This document shows, piece after piece, positions 1 through 7,854 of a stretch of 64,000 bases of DNA. The first letter of the stretch is position 1. Every line of letters begins with the position of its first letter. Source of the DNA: Enterobacter wuhouensis (GTDB lineage: Bacteria; Pseudomonadota; Gammaproteobacteria; Enterobacterales; Enterobacteriaceae). Both the position numbers and the translations under genes were made by a program. The stretch covers positions 1-64,000 of the forward strand of contig NZ_SJOO01000009.1 of assembly GCF_004331265.1 (NCBI RefSeq), given 5' to 3'. The notes under the pieces were generated by a model, which worked only from the letters and a program-made list of their open reading frames with translations, was not told the origin of the DNA and made no database searches.

Positions 1-279
1 AATCATGTTTTTAACATAGTCGGCGTGGCCTGGGCAGTCTACGTGTGCGTAGTGGCGAGTCGGGGTGTCATATTCAACGTGGGAAGTGTTGATGGTGATA
101 CCACGAGCTTTTTCTTCTGGTGCGTTATCGATCTGGTCGAATGCACGAGCAGCACCGCCGTAGGTTTTAGCCAGTACGGTAGTGATTGCAGCAGTCAGGG
201 TAGTTTTACCATGGTCAACGTGGCCGATAGTACCAACGTTGACGTGCGGTTTTGTACGTTCAAATTTTTCTTTAGACAC
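1..279 (-). CDS. tuf: Elongation factor Tu, N-terminal part (cut by window edge)
   Basis: EF-Tu carries aminoacyl-tRNA to the ribosome as a GTP complex. Only the first 93 codons lie in the window; the reading frame runs off position 1 in phase. It starts with GTG at 279-277, giving MSKEKFERTKPHVNVG. The GTPase P-loop GHVDHGKTT (about residues 19-27), the switch I segment RGITI and the DCPGH motif near residues 81-85 are all visible. It is the last gene of the str operon, 69 bases after fusA. In E. coli this copy is tufA; whether a second tuf copy exists elsewhere cannot be seen here. Family identity is certain. Confidence 0.98.
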   Translation of the reverse strand, partial: MSKEKFERTKPHVNVGTIGHVDHGKTTLTAAITTVLAKTYGGAARAFDQIDNAPEEKARGITINTSHVEYDTPTRHYAHVDCPGHADYVKNMI

Positions 280-298
280 GGCTATATTCCTTACTATA

Positions 299-323
299 GT
301 GCTCTCCCCTTCGGAGAGAGCAC
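299..323 (-). other. Stem-loop in the fusA-tuf intergenic RNA
   Basis: The arms GTGCTCTC (299-306) and GAGAGCAC (316-323) are perfect inverted repeats with a 9-base loop, lying between the fusA stop and the tuf start. No U-run follows on the minus strand, so it is not an obvious terminator. It may stabilise or process the mRNA between the two cistrons; that role is inference. Confidence 0.5.
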
Positions 324-348
324 GGGACTTAGGTTTTAATCCTGTGGA

Positions 349-2463
349 TTACTTACCACGGGCTTCAATAACGGCCTGAGCAACGTTGTTTGGCGCATCA
401 TCATACTTCAGGAATTCCATGGTGTATGATGCACGACCTTTGGTCAGAGAACGCAGCTGAGTTGCATATCCGAACATTTCAGACAGTGGAACTTCAGCGT
501 GGATCTTAACGCCAGTTACTTCAGATTCCTGACCACGCAGCATACCGCGACGACGGCTCAAGTCACCGATAACGTCACCGGTGTTCTCTTCAGGAGTTTC
601 TACTTCAACCTTCATGATTGGCTCAAGCAGAACTGGTTTCGCTCTCTTAAAGCCTTCTTTAAAGGCGATAGAAGCAGCCAGTTTAAACGCCAGTTCTGAG
701 GAGTCAACGTCGTGGTAAGAACCGAAGTGCAGACGAACACCCATGTCAACAACCGGGTAACCAGCCAGAGGACCCGCTTTCAGCTGCTCCTGGATGCCTT
801 TATCAACGGCAGGGATGTATTCACCAGGAATTACACCACCTTTGATGTCGTTGATGAACTCGTAACCTTTAGGGTTAGAGCCCGGCTCCAGTGGGTACAT
901 GTCGATCACAACGTGACCGTACTGACCGCGACCACCAGACTGCTTAGCGTGTTTACCTTCAACATCGGTAACTTTAGAGCGAATTGCTTCGCGGTAAGCA
1001 ACCTGAGGTTTACCCACGTTCGCTTCAACGTTGAATTCACGCTTCATACGGTCAACGATGATGTCCAGGTGCAGTTCACCCATACCAGCGATGATGGTCT
1101 GGTTAGATTCTTCATCAGTCCATACGCGGAATGATGGGTCTTCTTTAGCCAGACGGCCCAGAGCCAGACCCATTTTTTCCTGGTCAGCTTTGGTTTTTGG
1201 TTCAACTGCGATGGAGATTACCGGCTCAGGGAATTCCATACGCTCCAGAATGATCGGGTGATCTGGGTTACACAGGGTGTCACCAGTCGTCACGTCTTTC
1301 AGACCGATAGCTGCAGCGATGTCGCCCGCACGAACTTCTTTGATCTCTTCACGTTTGTTAGCGTGCATCTGTACGATACGGCCAAAACGTTCACGCGCCG
1401 CTTTCACGGAGTTCAGGATGGTGTCACCGGAGTTAACCACACCAGAGTAAACGCGGAAGAAGGTCAGGTTACCCACGAATGGGTCGGTAGCAATTTTGAA
1501 CGCCAGTGCAGAGAACGGCTCGTCATCACTTGCGTGACGCTCAGCCGGAGTATCTTTACCGTCGTCCAGGATGCCGTTGATCGCAGGAACGTCAACCGGG
1601 GATGGCAGGTAATCAATTACCGCATCCAGCATCGCCTGAACACCTTTGTTCTTGAACGCAGAACCACAGGTTACCAGGATGATTTCGTTGTTCAGAACAC
1701 GCTGACGCAGAGCTTTTTTAATCTCTTCTTCAGTCAGTTCTTCACCACCCAGGTATTTTTCCATCAGCTCTTCAGAAGCTTCTGCCGCGGATTCGATCAG
1801 GTTCTGGTGCCATTCGTCAGCCAGGTCCTGCATCTCTGCCGGGATATCTTCGTAAGTGAAGGTAACGCCTGCGTCTTCTTCGTTCCAGTTGATGGCTTTC
1901 ATTTTCACCAGGTCGATAACGCCGGTGAAACCTTCTTCAGCACCAATTGCCAGCTGCAGCGGAACAGGGTTCGCGCCCAGACGGGTTTTGATCTGACCAA
2001 CAACTTTCAGGAAGTTAGCACCCATACGGTCCATTTTGTTAACGAACGCGATGCGTGGAACTTTATATTTGTTCGCCTGACGCCATACGGTTTCAGACTG
2101 TGGCTGAACACCACCAACTGCGCAATAAACCATTACCGCGCCGTCAAGAACACGCATGGAACGTTCTACTTCGATGGTGAAGTCAACGTGGCCCGGGGTG
2201 TCGATGATGTTTACGCGATGCGGTTCGTACTGCTTAGCCATACCTGACCAGAATGCAGTAGTCGCTGCGGAGGTGATAGTAATACCACGCTCCTGCTCCT
2301 GCTCCATCCAGTCCATGGTGGCAGCGCCGTCATGAACTTCACCGATTTTATGGTTTACACCGGTGTAGAACAGAATACGTTCGGTAGTAGTGGTCTTACC
2401 GGCGTCGATGTGCGCACTGATACCGATGTTACGGTAGCGTGCGATGGGTGTTGTACGAGCCAT
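349..2463 (-). CDS. fusA: Elongation factor G
   Basis: EF-G is the GTPase that drives ribosomal translocation and, with RRF, ribosome recycling. The 704-residue length equals the E. coli protein. The GTPase motifs are visible: P-loop AHIDAGKTT at residues 17-25, RGITI of switch I, DTPGH near residue 90 and NKMD near residue 142. Domains II to V follow, including the GGVIPGEYIPAV segment of domain IV. The ATG at 2463-2461 follows a GAGGAA ribosome-binding site. The gene lies between rpsG and tuf in the str operon, so it is probably co-transcribed from the promoter before rpsL. Nothing is unusual about the coding sequence. Confidence 0.99.
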   Translation of the reverse strand: MARTTPIARYRNIGISAHIDAGKTTTTERILFYTGVNHKIGEVHDGAATMDWMEQEQERGITITSAATTAFWSGMAKQYEPHRVNIIDTPGHVDFTIEVERSMRVLDGAVMVYCAVGGVQPQSETVWRQANKYKVPRIAFVNKMDRMGANFLKVVGQIKTRLGANPVPLQLAIGAEEGFTGVIDLVKMKAINWNEEDAGVTFTYEDIPAEMQDLADEWHQNLIESAAEASEELMEKYLGGEELTEEEIKKALRQRVLNNEIILVTCGSAFKNKGVQAMLDAVIDYLPSPVDVPAINGILDDGKDTPAERHASDDEPFSALAFKIATDPFVGNLTFFRVYSGVVNSGDTILNSVKAARERFGRIVQMHANKREEIKEVRAGDIAAAIGLKDVTTGDTLCNPDHPIILERMEFPEPVISIAVEPKTKADQEKMGLALGRLAKEDPSFRVWTDEESNQTIIAGMGELHLDIIVDRMKREFNVEANVGKPQVAYREAIRSKVTDVEGKHAKQSGGRGQYGHVVIDMYPLEPGSNPKGYEFINDIKGGVIPGEYIPAVDKGIQEQLKAGPLAGYPVVDMGVRLHFGSYHDVDSSELAFKLAASIAFKEGFKRAKPVLLEPIMKVEVETPEENTGDVIGDLSRRRGMLRGQESEVTGVKIHAEVPLSEMFGYATQLRSLTKGRASYTMEFLKYDDAPNNVAQAVIEARGK

Positions 2464-2559
2464 TTGATTCCTCGTTTGTTTCTTTAGGCGTTCAGTTAAG
2501 TTACCCAGAGCGGGCGGCTTCTCTGAAGCGCCCGCCTGGTGACTAATACTCCGAAGGGA

Positions 2560-3030
2560 TTACCAACGGTAGTGTGCGAACGCCTTGTTGGCTTCTGCCA
2601 TACGGTGAACGTCTTCACGTTTCTTAACTGCAGTACCTTTGTTGTCTGCAGCATCAGAAAGTTCGTTCGCCAGACGCAGAGCCATGGATTTATCACCGCG
2701 TTTACGAGCAGCTTCAACGATCCAACGCATTGCCAGAGCATTACGACGAACCGGACGAACTTCAACTGGAACCTGATAAGTAGAACCACCAACGCGGCGG
2801 GACTTAACTTCTACAGTTGGGCGAACGTTGTCGAGAGCGACTTCGAAAGCTTCCAGTTCATTTTTACCAGAACGCTGAGCCAGGGTCTCAAGCGCGCTGT
2901 ATACGATTGCTTCTGCAGTAGATTTTTTACCATCTACCATCAGGATATTTACAAATTTTGCCAGCAGTTCTGATCCGAATTTCGGATCTGGAAGGATTTT
3001 ACGCTGACCAATGACGCGACGACGTGGCAT
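2560..3030 (-). CDS. rpsG: 30S ribosomal protein S7
   Basis: S7 nucleates assembly of the 30S head by binding the 3' domain of 16S rRNA, and represses its own operon. The 156-residue protein begins MPRRRVIGQRK and ends FAHYRW, the usual bacterial length; the K-12 form is extended at its C-terminus and this one is not. The ATG at 3030 follows a GGAGTA ribosome-binding site. A 96-base intercistronic region separates it from rpsL and matches the position of the E. coli S7 autoregulatory site. Downstream, 96 bases lead to fusA. Confidence 0.99.
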   Translation of the reverse strand: MPRRRVIGQRKILPDPKFGSELLAKFVNILMVDGKKSTAEAIVYSALETLAQRSGKNELEAFEVALDNVRPTVEVKSRRVGGSTYQVPVEVRPVRRNALAMRWIVEAARKRGDKSMALRLANELSDAADNKGTAVKKREDVHRMAEANKAFAHYRW

Positions 3031-3126
3031 GGGAATACTCCGTTGTTAATTCAGGATTGTCCAAAACTCAAAGAGTTTAGTGTGACATTAAGATAAATCA
3101 GTTTGGCCTTACTTAACGGAGAACCA
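3031..3126 (-). promoter_or_regulatory. rpsL-rpsG intercistronic region, likely S7 translational operator
   Basis: In E. coli the spacer between the S12 and S7 cistrons folds into the site where S7 represses its own translation and couples it to S12. Here the spacer is 96 bases, and blocks such as GGTTCTCCGTTAAGTAAGG, TTTGGACAATCC and AACGGAGTATTC, read on the minus strand, resemble that element as I remember it. Function is inferred from conservation; the fold was not computed. Confidence 0.75.
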
Positions 3127-3604
<478 letters not shown>

Positions 3605-3625
3605 GAAATATACAGCGATCTCAAA

Positions 3626-3913
3626 TCACCAGTTCATTTGACTGGCATGTTTCACCGTTAGATTGACGAACTCAGTATAGCCAATCACGTCAATTTTGGC
3701 TGAAATTTGACCAGACAGGCCCCGCGCATCAAGATCGTCTTTCAGCGCAGAGACCGATATGGGGGCACTATTGAGGATTTCAACGAAACGGCTGCCTTCA
3801 AGCGCAGCCAGCACGCCATCCTGCATCAGCAGCAGAGCATCGCCCTCGCGCAGCATACGCATTAACGCGTCGATATCACATTGCCACGGTGAACGGCTCA
3901 GGGTATGGAGCAT
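3626..3913 (-). CDS. tusB: Sulfurtransferase complex subunit TusB
   Basis: TusB is part of the cytoplasmic TusBCD hexamer that relays sulfur from TusA to TusE and then MnmA for 2-thiolation of tRNA wobble uridine. The 95-residue protein starts MLHTLSRSPWQCD, typical of the DsrH/TusB family. It is the third gene of tusD-tusC-tusB, 7 bases after tusC. The str promoter lies between it and rpsL. Length and order agree with E. coli. Confidence 0.95.
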   Translation of the reverse strand: MLHTLSRSPWQCDIDALMRMLREGDALLLMQDGVLAALEGSRFVEILNSAPISVSALKDDLDARGLSGQISAKIDVIGYTEFVNLTVKHASQMNW

Positions 3914-3920
3914 GACGGCC

Positions 3921-4280
3921 TCAGAAAGTCAGAACAGTGTCGTAGTGGGAAAGGTGTTCGCGCAATGCAGCAGAAGGCAGGACTGTCGCATCCAGCACGA
4001 AAGGCGTTGCCTCGTTTAAACCACGCGCGGCCAAAGAGTCAGCACAAACAAAGAAGGTTTCGATATCGTAAAGCGGTAACACTTTGAACGTCGCGATATA
4101 ATCACGCGCCAGAATGGCCTGAGGCTGTTGCCCCGCCAGAAGCTGAAATACGCCGTCGCCCAAAAAGAAGACACCGATATCTTCGGTCAGCGCGGAAGTC
4201 GCAAGTAACGCATCCAGCCCTTCTCGGCCAGAAGCGCTGCCGTGCGGCGCAGACGTAAAAACAAATGCTACGCGCTTCAT
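3921..4280 (-). CDS. tusC: Sulfurtransferase complex subunit TusC
   Basis: TusC (DsrF family) is a structural subunit of the TusBCD sulfur relay complex. The 119-residue protein begins MKRVAFVFTSAPHGSASGREGLD, typical of the family. Its ATG at 4280 shares one base with the tusD stop codon, which suggests translational coupling. It sits between tusD and tusB as in E. coli. Confidence 0.95.
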   Translation of the reverse strand: MKRVAFVFTSAPHGSASGREGLDALLATSALTEDIGVFFLGDGVFQLLAGQQPQAILARDYIATFKVLPLYDIETFFVCADSLAARGLNEATPFVLDATVLPSAALREHLSHYDTVLTF

Positions 4281-4666
4281 CAGAATTGCACCACTCTGTC
4301 GCAGGTTAATGCCGCCTGTGCCAGTGCACCCAGACCACTCAACGAAAAACCGGGCTGCAGGTTAGAACCCGATAATCCAAGACGCGCGGCTTCGGTTGCA
4401 TCGGTCACGCCACGGCGCAATGCCGCTGCCACGCAGATGTGCAGCTCAACGCCCTGCTTTTCGTTTAATGCCTGCCACGCGCGCACGAGATCAAATTCAT
4501 CGCTCGCCGGTGAGGTAAACTGGTTCGCGTTATACACCCCTTCACGATAGAAGAAGACGCTCGCCAGCTCGTGTCCCGCATCAAGCAGCGCATAAGCAAA
4601 CTGCAGCGCGCTGCTGGCCTGCTGAGTCCCATACGCCGGACCTGTTACCATTAATGCAAAACGCAT
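4280..4666 (-). CDS. tusD: Sulfurtransferase subunit TusD
   Basis: TusD carries the reactive cysteine of the TusBCD complex and receives sulfur from TusA as a persulfide. The 128-residue protein keeps cysteine 78 (in ELHICVAAALRRG), the position of the catalytic cysteine in E. coli. Its ATG overlaps the yheO stop as TAATG, and its stop overlaps the tusC start, so yheO-tusD-tusC-tusB probably forms one transcript. Confidence 0.95.
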   Translation of the reverse strand: MRFALMVTGPAYGTQQASSALQFAYALLDAGHELASVFFYREGVYNANQFTSPASDEFDLVRAWQALNEKQGVELHICVAAALRRGVTDATEAARLGLSGSNLQPGFSLSGLGALAQAALTCDRVVQF

Positions 4667-5388
4667 TACTTGTCTTGCCCCTGGAAATCACCGCTTTTGA
4701 ACTGGCGAATGTAGAGGTAGACGGTGTGCTTGGAGATATTGAGACGGTCGGCCACCTGGTTGATGGCATCTTTGATATCAAAAATGCCTTTCTCGTAGAG
4801 GTTCAGCACGATCTGACGATTCTTGGCGTTGTTTGATACGTTGCGATCGGCATTCACTTCTTCAATGGTGAACTCAAGCGTCTGCGTCACCAGGTCTTCC
4901 ACAGAGGAGGCAAAGTTAACCGAAGAGCCCACGTCCGGCGTTTCTGGTGGAATGAAGGTGCTCATAATTTGCGAGAATGGCACATCAAGGTTCATGTTGA
5001 TGCACAGCAGCCCGATCACGCGGTGCTCGCGGTTTCGAATTGCGATGGTTTCTGATTTCATCAGCACGCCGCTTTTGGCGCGGGTGAAATAACATTTGGA
5101 GACGCTACTGTCCGCGCCGGTCATGTCATGCAGCATACGCAATGCAAGGTCGGTGATTGGCGAACCAATTTTACGGCCAGTATGTTCACCATTCGCAATG
5201 CGGATGGCGGAACACTTCAGATCCTGCAGGGAGTGCAATACGATTTCGCAGTGGGACCCAATGAGCATCGCTAACCCGTCCACCACCGCTTCGTAGGATT
5301 TCAGAATATCGAAGTCGGTCTGATCGAAAGGACGTTGATCCAGCAAATCAAGCTCACTGGTTTCGTTGGTTAAAAGCGACCTGGACAT
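4666..5388 (-). CDS. yheO: YheO family transcriptional regulator with PAS-like and HTH domains
   Basis: The 240-residue protein has an N-terminal YheO-type PAS-like domain (about residues 25-140) and a C-terminal helix-turn-helix near residues 190-235 (KGIFDIKDAINQVADRLNISKHTVYLYIRQ). Family members are DNA-binding regulators and some, such as DauR, control D-amino-acid or purine metabolism, but the ligand here is unknown. The gene heads the yheO-tusDCB transcript. The ATG at 5388 follows an AGGAGTG ribosome-binding site. Confidence 0.9.
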   Translation of the reverse strand: MSRSLLTNETSELDLLDQRPFDQTDFDILKSYEAVVDGLAMLIGSHCEIVLHSLQDLKCSAIRIANGEHTGRKIGSPITDLALRMLHDMTGADSSVSKCYFTRAKSGVLMKSETIAIRNREHRVIGLLCINMNLDVPFSQIMSTFIPPETPDVGSSVNFASSVEDLVTQTLEFTIEEVNADRNVSNNAKNRQIVLNLYEKGIFDIKDAINQVADRLNISKHTVYLYIRQFKSGDFQGQDK

Positions 5389-5513
5389 GAAAAAAACACT
5401 CCTTTTCAGGAGCCTGTCGTTACGTTTTCAGGGCAGGCTCATTATCTACACGGACAACTAAATTAATACAGCGTGTATAACGCTTTCCAGTGTTAATTCT
5501 ATCTGCCCCACAA

Positions 5514-5550
5514 TAAAAAAAACCGCCGCCTAAAAGGCGGCGGTTTTTTG
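5514..5550 (-). terminator. Rho-independent terminator after fkpA
   Basis: ACCGCCGCC and GGCGGCGGT form a 9-bp GC stem with a TAAAA loop, flanked by A and T runs on both sides. It lies directly after the fkpA stop codon and could also work for the opposite strand. Confidence 0.92.
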
Positions 5551-5555
5551 CGAGA

Positions 5556-6374
5556 TTACTTCTTCGCTGCAGCGGCTTTATCGTCAGCCGGTGCGTCTGC
5601 TTTCGCATCCGCTTTCGGAGCCGGTTTGATATCCAACAGCTCTACGTCGAATACCAGGGTAGAGTTCGCAGGGATACCCGGAACGCCGGTTTTGCCGTAA
5701 GCCAGATCCGGTGGGATAACCAGTTTGATCTTGCCGCCTTTCTTGATGTTCTTCAGGCCTTCAGTCCAGCCTGGGATAACACCGTCCAGACGGAAGGAGA
5801 GAGGCTCACCGCGGGTATAGGAGTTGTCGAACTCTTTACCGTCGATCAGCGTACCTTTGTAGTTAACCACAACGGTGTCGCTGTCTTTAGGCGCATCGCC
5901 GGTACCTTCTTTCTCAACTTTATACACCAGACCGGTAGAGGAAGTTTTTACGCCCTTCTCTTTAGCAAAGGTGTCACGATAGGCTTTGCCTTTCGCTTCG
6001 TTGTCTTTGGCATCTGCTTCCATCTTGGTCTGAGCGGCGCCTTTCACGCGCGCTTCAAACGCCTGCAGAGTCTGCTCGATTTCCTGGTCAGACAGTTTGC
6101 TCTTGTCTGCAAATGCATCCTGAACACCCGCGATCAGCTGCGCTTTGTCCAGTTTGATGCCCAGTTTCTCTTGTTCTTTCAGAGAGTTTTCCATGTAACG
6201 ACCCAGAGATGCGCCAAGTGCGTAGGCGGATTTCTGGTCGTCATTTTTGAACGCCGCTTTGCTGTCTGCAGTCGCAGCAGGCTTCGCAGCAGTGTCAGCT
6301 GCGAAAGACAGCGGCGCATTCAGTGCAACAGCCATCGTCGTCGCCAGCAGCGTTACTTTAAACAGTGATTTCAT
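5556..6374 (-). CDS. fkpA: Periplasmic FKBP-type peptidyl-prolyl isomerase FkpA
   Basis: FkpA is a periplasmic chaperone and proline isomerase for envelope proteins. The 272-residue precursor begins with a clear signal peptide of about 25 residues, with a cleavage motif LSFA-ADT. An N-terminal helical dimerisation region (about 45-135) is followed by an FKBP domain (about 145-255), and then a low-complexity tail rich in Ala, Asp and Lys. The ATG at 6374 follows a GGAGAT ribosome-binding site. A sigma-E-like promoter lies upstream and a strong terminator downstream, so it is a single-gene unit. Confidence 0.97.
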   Translation of the reverse strand: MKSLFKVTLLATTMAVALNAPLSFAADTAAKPAATADSKAAFKNDDQKSAYALGASLGRYMENSLKEQEKLGIKLDKAQLIAGVQDAFADKSKLSDQEIEQTLQAFEARVKGAAQTKMEADAKDNEAKGKAYRDTFAKEKGVKTSSTGLVYKVEKEGTGDAPKDSDTVVVNYKGTLIDGKEFDNSYTRGEPLSFRLDGVIPGWTEGLKNIKKGGKIKLVIPPDLAYGKTGVPGIPANSTLVFDVELLDIKPAPKADAKADAPADDKAAAAKK

Positions 6375-6488
6375 CCATATCTCCAGGGCCTGGGGACTCT
6401 CACCCCAGCATTAAACGTAAATGAGTAACGTACTATAAATCGTTGCGGAAGAAATCTACAGACAGACTCCCCTGATTCTCGCCTCTTT

Positions 6489-6516
6489 TCAGACTATTTT
6501 TGTTTAAATAAGTTTC
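6489..6516 (-). promoter_or_regulatory. Sigma-E type promoter for fkpA
   Basis: On the minus strand GAAACTT (6516-6510) and TCTGA (6493-6489) are separated by 16 bases. This matches the RpoE consensus GGAACTT-N16-TCTGA at all but one position. fkpA is a known sigma-E regulon member in E. coli. The start codon lies about 115 bases downstream. Confidence 0.78.
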
Positions 6517-6609
6517 TTGCCAATGAGATGGATACTGTACTTAGGCATAAACTCGGTTAAAATTCGCCGCCGCGAGCCCATCGTGGCAAACCAGAAATAG
6601 ACGAGGTGA

Positions 6610-6831
6610 ATGATGCAGGACACATTGATAGAAGCGAGACTGGCTGAGCTGGAAAGCCGCCTGGCTTTTCAGGACATCACCATCGAAGAGCTAAACCAGA
6701 CGGTGACCGCCCATGAGCTTGAAATGGCAAAACTGCGCGATTTAATGCGGCTCCTCACTGAAAAAGTGAAGGCAACCCAGTCATCGCACATTGCCTCTCA
6801 GTCAGAAGAGACGCCACCACCTCATTATTGA
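6610..6831 (+). CDS. slyX: SlyX family protein
   Basis: SlyX is a small conserved protein of unknown function found next to slyD. The 73-residue protein is almost wholly helical and coiled-coil in character (heptads through residues 5-60) and ends with the characteristic TPPPHY. Two ATG codons are adjacent at 6610 and 6613; the second would give the 72-residue length usual in E. coli, and both lie after a GAGGTG ribosome-binding site. It is convergent with slyD. Confidence 0.93.
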   Translation: MMQDTLIEARLAELESRLAFQDITIEELNQTVTAHELEMAKLRDLMRLLTEKVKATQSSHIASQSEETPPPHY

Positions 6832-6836
6832 GGCGT

Positions 6837-6866
6837 AAAAAAAGCGGGATATCCCCGCTTTTTTTG
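6837..6866 (+). terminator. Terminator after slyX
   Basis: AAAGCGGG and CCCGCTTT form a stem around a short AT-rich loop, followed by a run of T. It starts 6 bases after the slyX stop codon. Confidence 0.88.
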
Positions 6867-6867
6867 T

Positions 6868-6893
6868 GCCCGGTGGCGCGAAGCTTACCGGGC
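6868..6893. repeat. REP-like palindromic element
   Basis: The element pairs GCCCGGT with ACCGGGC around a short GC-rich centre. It lies in the convergent slyX-slyD gap. A close relative occurs at 22681-22706, and related REP forms lie near 13223 and 49948. Confidence 0.75.
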
Positions 6894-6955
6894 CAACATG
6901 TCAAATACCCTATGGATTTCGAGTCGCTGGAAGCCGGCTTGAAAGACGACGGGTA

Positions 6956-7546
6956 TTAGTGGCAGCCGCAGCCGCCGTTGCCGCAACCACCTTTACCGTG
7001 GTCGTGACCATGGTCGTGATCGTGGCCGTGACCACCGCAGCAGCCATCGTGGCCGTGGTCGTGGTCATGGTCGTGACCGTTCGCACCGTGAACGTGGCCG
7101 TGAGCCAGTTCTTCTTCGGTTGCTTCACGGATCGCAACAACTTCTACGTTGAACTTCAGGTTCTGGCCAGCCAGCATGTGGTTGCCGTCAACCACAACGT
7201 GGTCGTCTTCAACTTCGGTGATTTCAACCGGCACCGGGCCCTGGTCAGTTTCAGCCAAGAAGCGCATGCCAACCTGCAGCTCGTCAACGCCCATGAACAC
7301 GTCTTTAGGCACGCGCTGAACCAGGTTGTCGTCATACTGACCGTAAGCGTCGTTCGCGCCTACAGCAACGTCAAATTTGTCGCCAACGTCATGACCTTCC
7401 AGCGCTGTTTCCAGGCCAGAAATCAGGGAACCGTGACCATGCAGGTAGTCAAGCGGCGCACTCACCGGAGACTCATCAACCAACACACCGTCTTCTGTAC
7501 GTACCTGATAGGCCAGGCTGACCACCAGGTCTTTTGCTACTTTCAT
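6956..7546 (-). CDS. slyD: FKBP-type peptidyl-prolyl isomerase and metallochaperone SlyD
   Basis: SlyD is a cytoplasmic proline isomerase, chaperone and nickel-binding protein that helps hydrogenase maturation. The 196-residue protein has an FKBP domain (about 1-70 and 130-145) with the inserted flap domain between. A metal-binding tail from about residue 149 is built of His, Asp, Gly and Cys, with many HDHDHG units and several cysteines near the end. The tail is encoded by internally repeated DNA near 6980-7080. It is convergent with slyX. Confidence 0.98.
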   Translation of the reverse strand: MKVAKDLVVSLAYQVRTEDGVLVDESPVSAPLDYLHGHGSLISGLETALEGHDVGDKFDVAVGANDAYGQYDDNLVQRVPKDVFMGVDELQVGMRFLAETDQGPVPVEITEVEDDHVVVDGNHMLAGQNLKFNVEVVAIREATEEELAHGHVHGANGHDHDHDHGHDGCCGGHGHDHDHGHDHGKGGCGNGGCGCH

Positions 7547-7640
7547 GATATCTCCTGAGCGTGGGAAAATTGCTGGCGCAGATTGTAGCGGAAATCTGCA
7601 CCCGTGTACCCTTAAGCTTAAAAAAACTCAGAGCATATCG

Positions 7641-7841
7641 CTAGTCTGGATGAAAAATGCCGATCACTTGCTCTTCTTTGCGAACGTGATCGCGGGCCTC
7701 TTTATCGGCCTCGCGCATCTGGTGACCGCACTTAACACACTCAACCACATCAATATTATTCTCCCGCCACATGGCCAAAGTATCTTGCGCCTGGCAGGTC
7801 GGGCATTTTGCTCCCGCGATAAAGCGTTTACGTACAGCCAT
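7641..7841 (-). CDS. yheV: YheV family putative zinc ribbon protein
   Basis: A 66-residue protein starting MAVRKRFIAGAKCPTC. Two CxxC pairs (CPTC near residue 13 and CVKC near residue 35) form a likely zinc ribbon. Function is unknown. It lies 13 bases after kefB in the same direction, as in E. coli, so it is probably the last gene of a kefG-kefB-yheV transcript. Confidence 0.92.
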   Translation of the reverse strand: MAVRKRFIAGAKCPTCQAQDTLAMWRENNIDVVECVKCGHQMREADKEARDHVRKEEQVIGIFHPD

Positions 7842-7854
7842 CTTTCGTTACCCT

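Noticed and set aside
1258..2247. Open frame of 329 codons on the plus strand
   Set aside because: It is wholly antisense to fusA, has no recognisable domain, and arises from the codon bias of the real gene.
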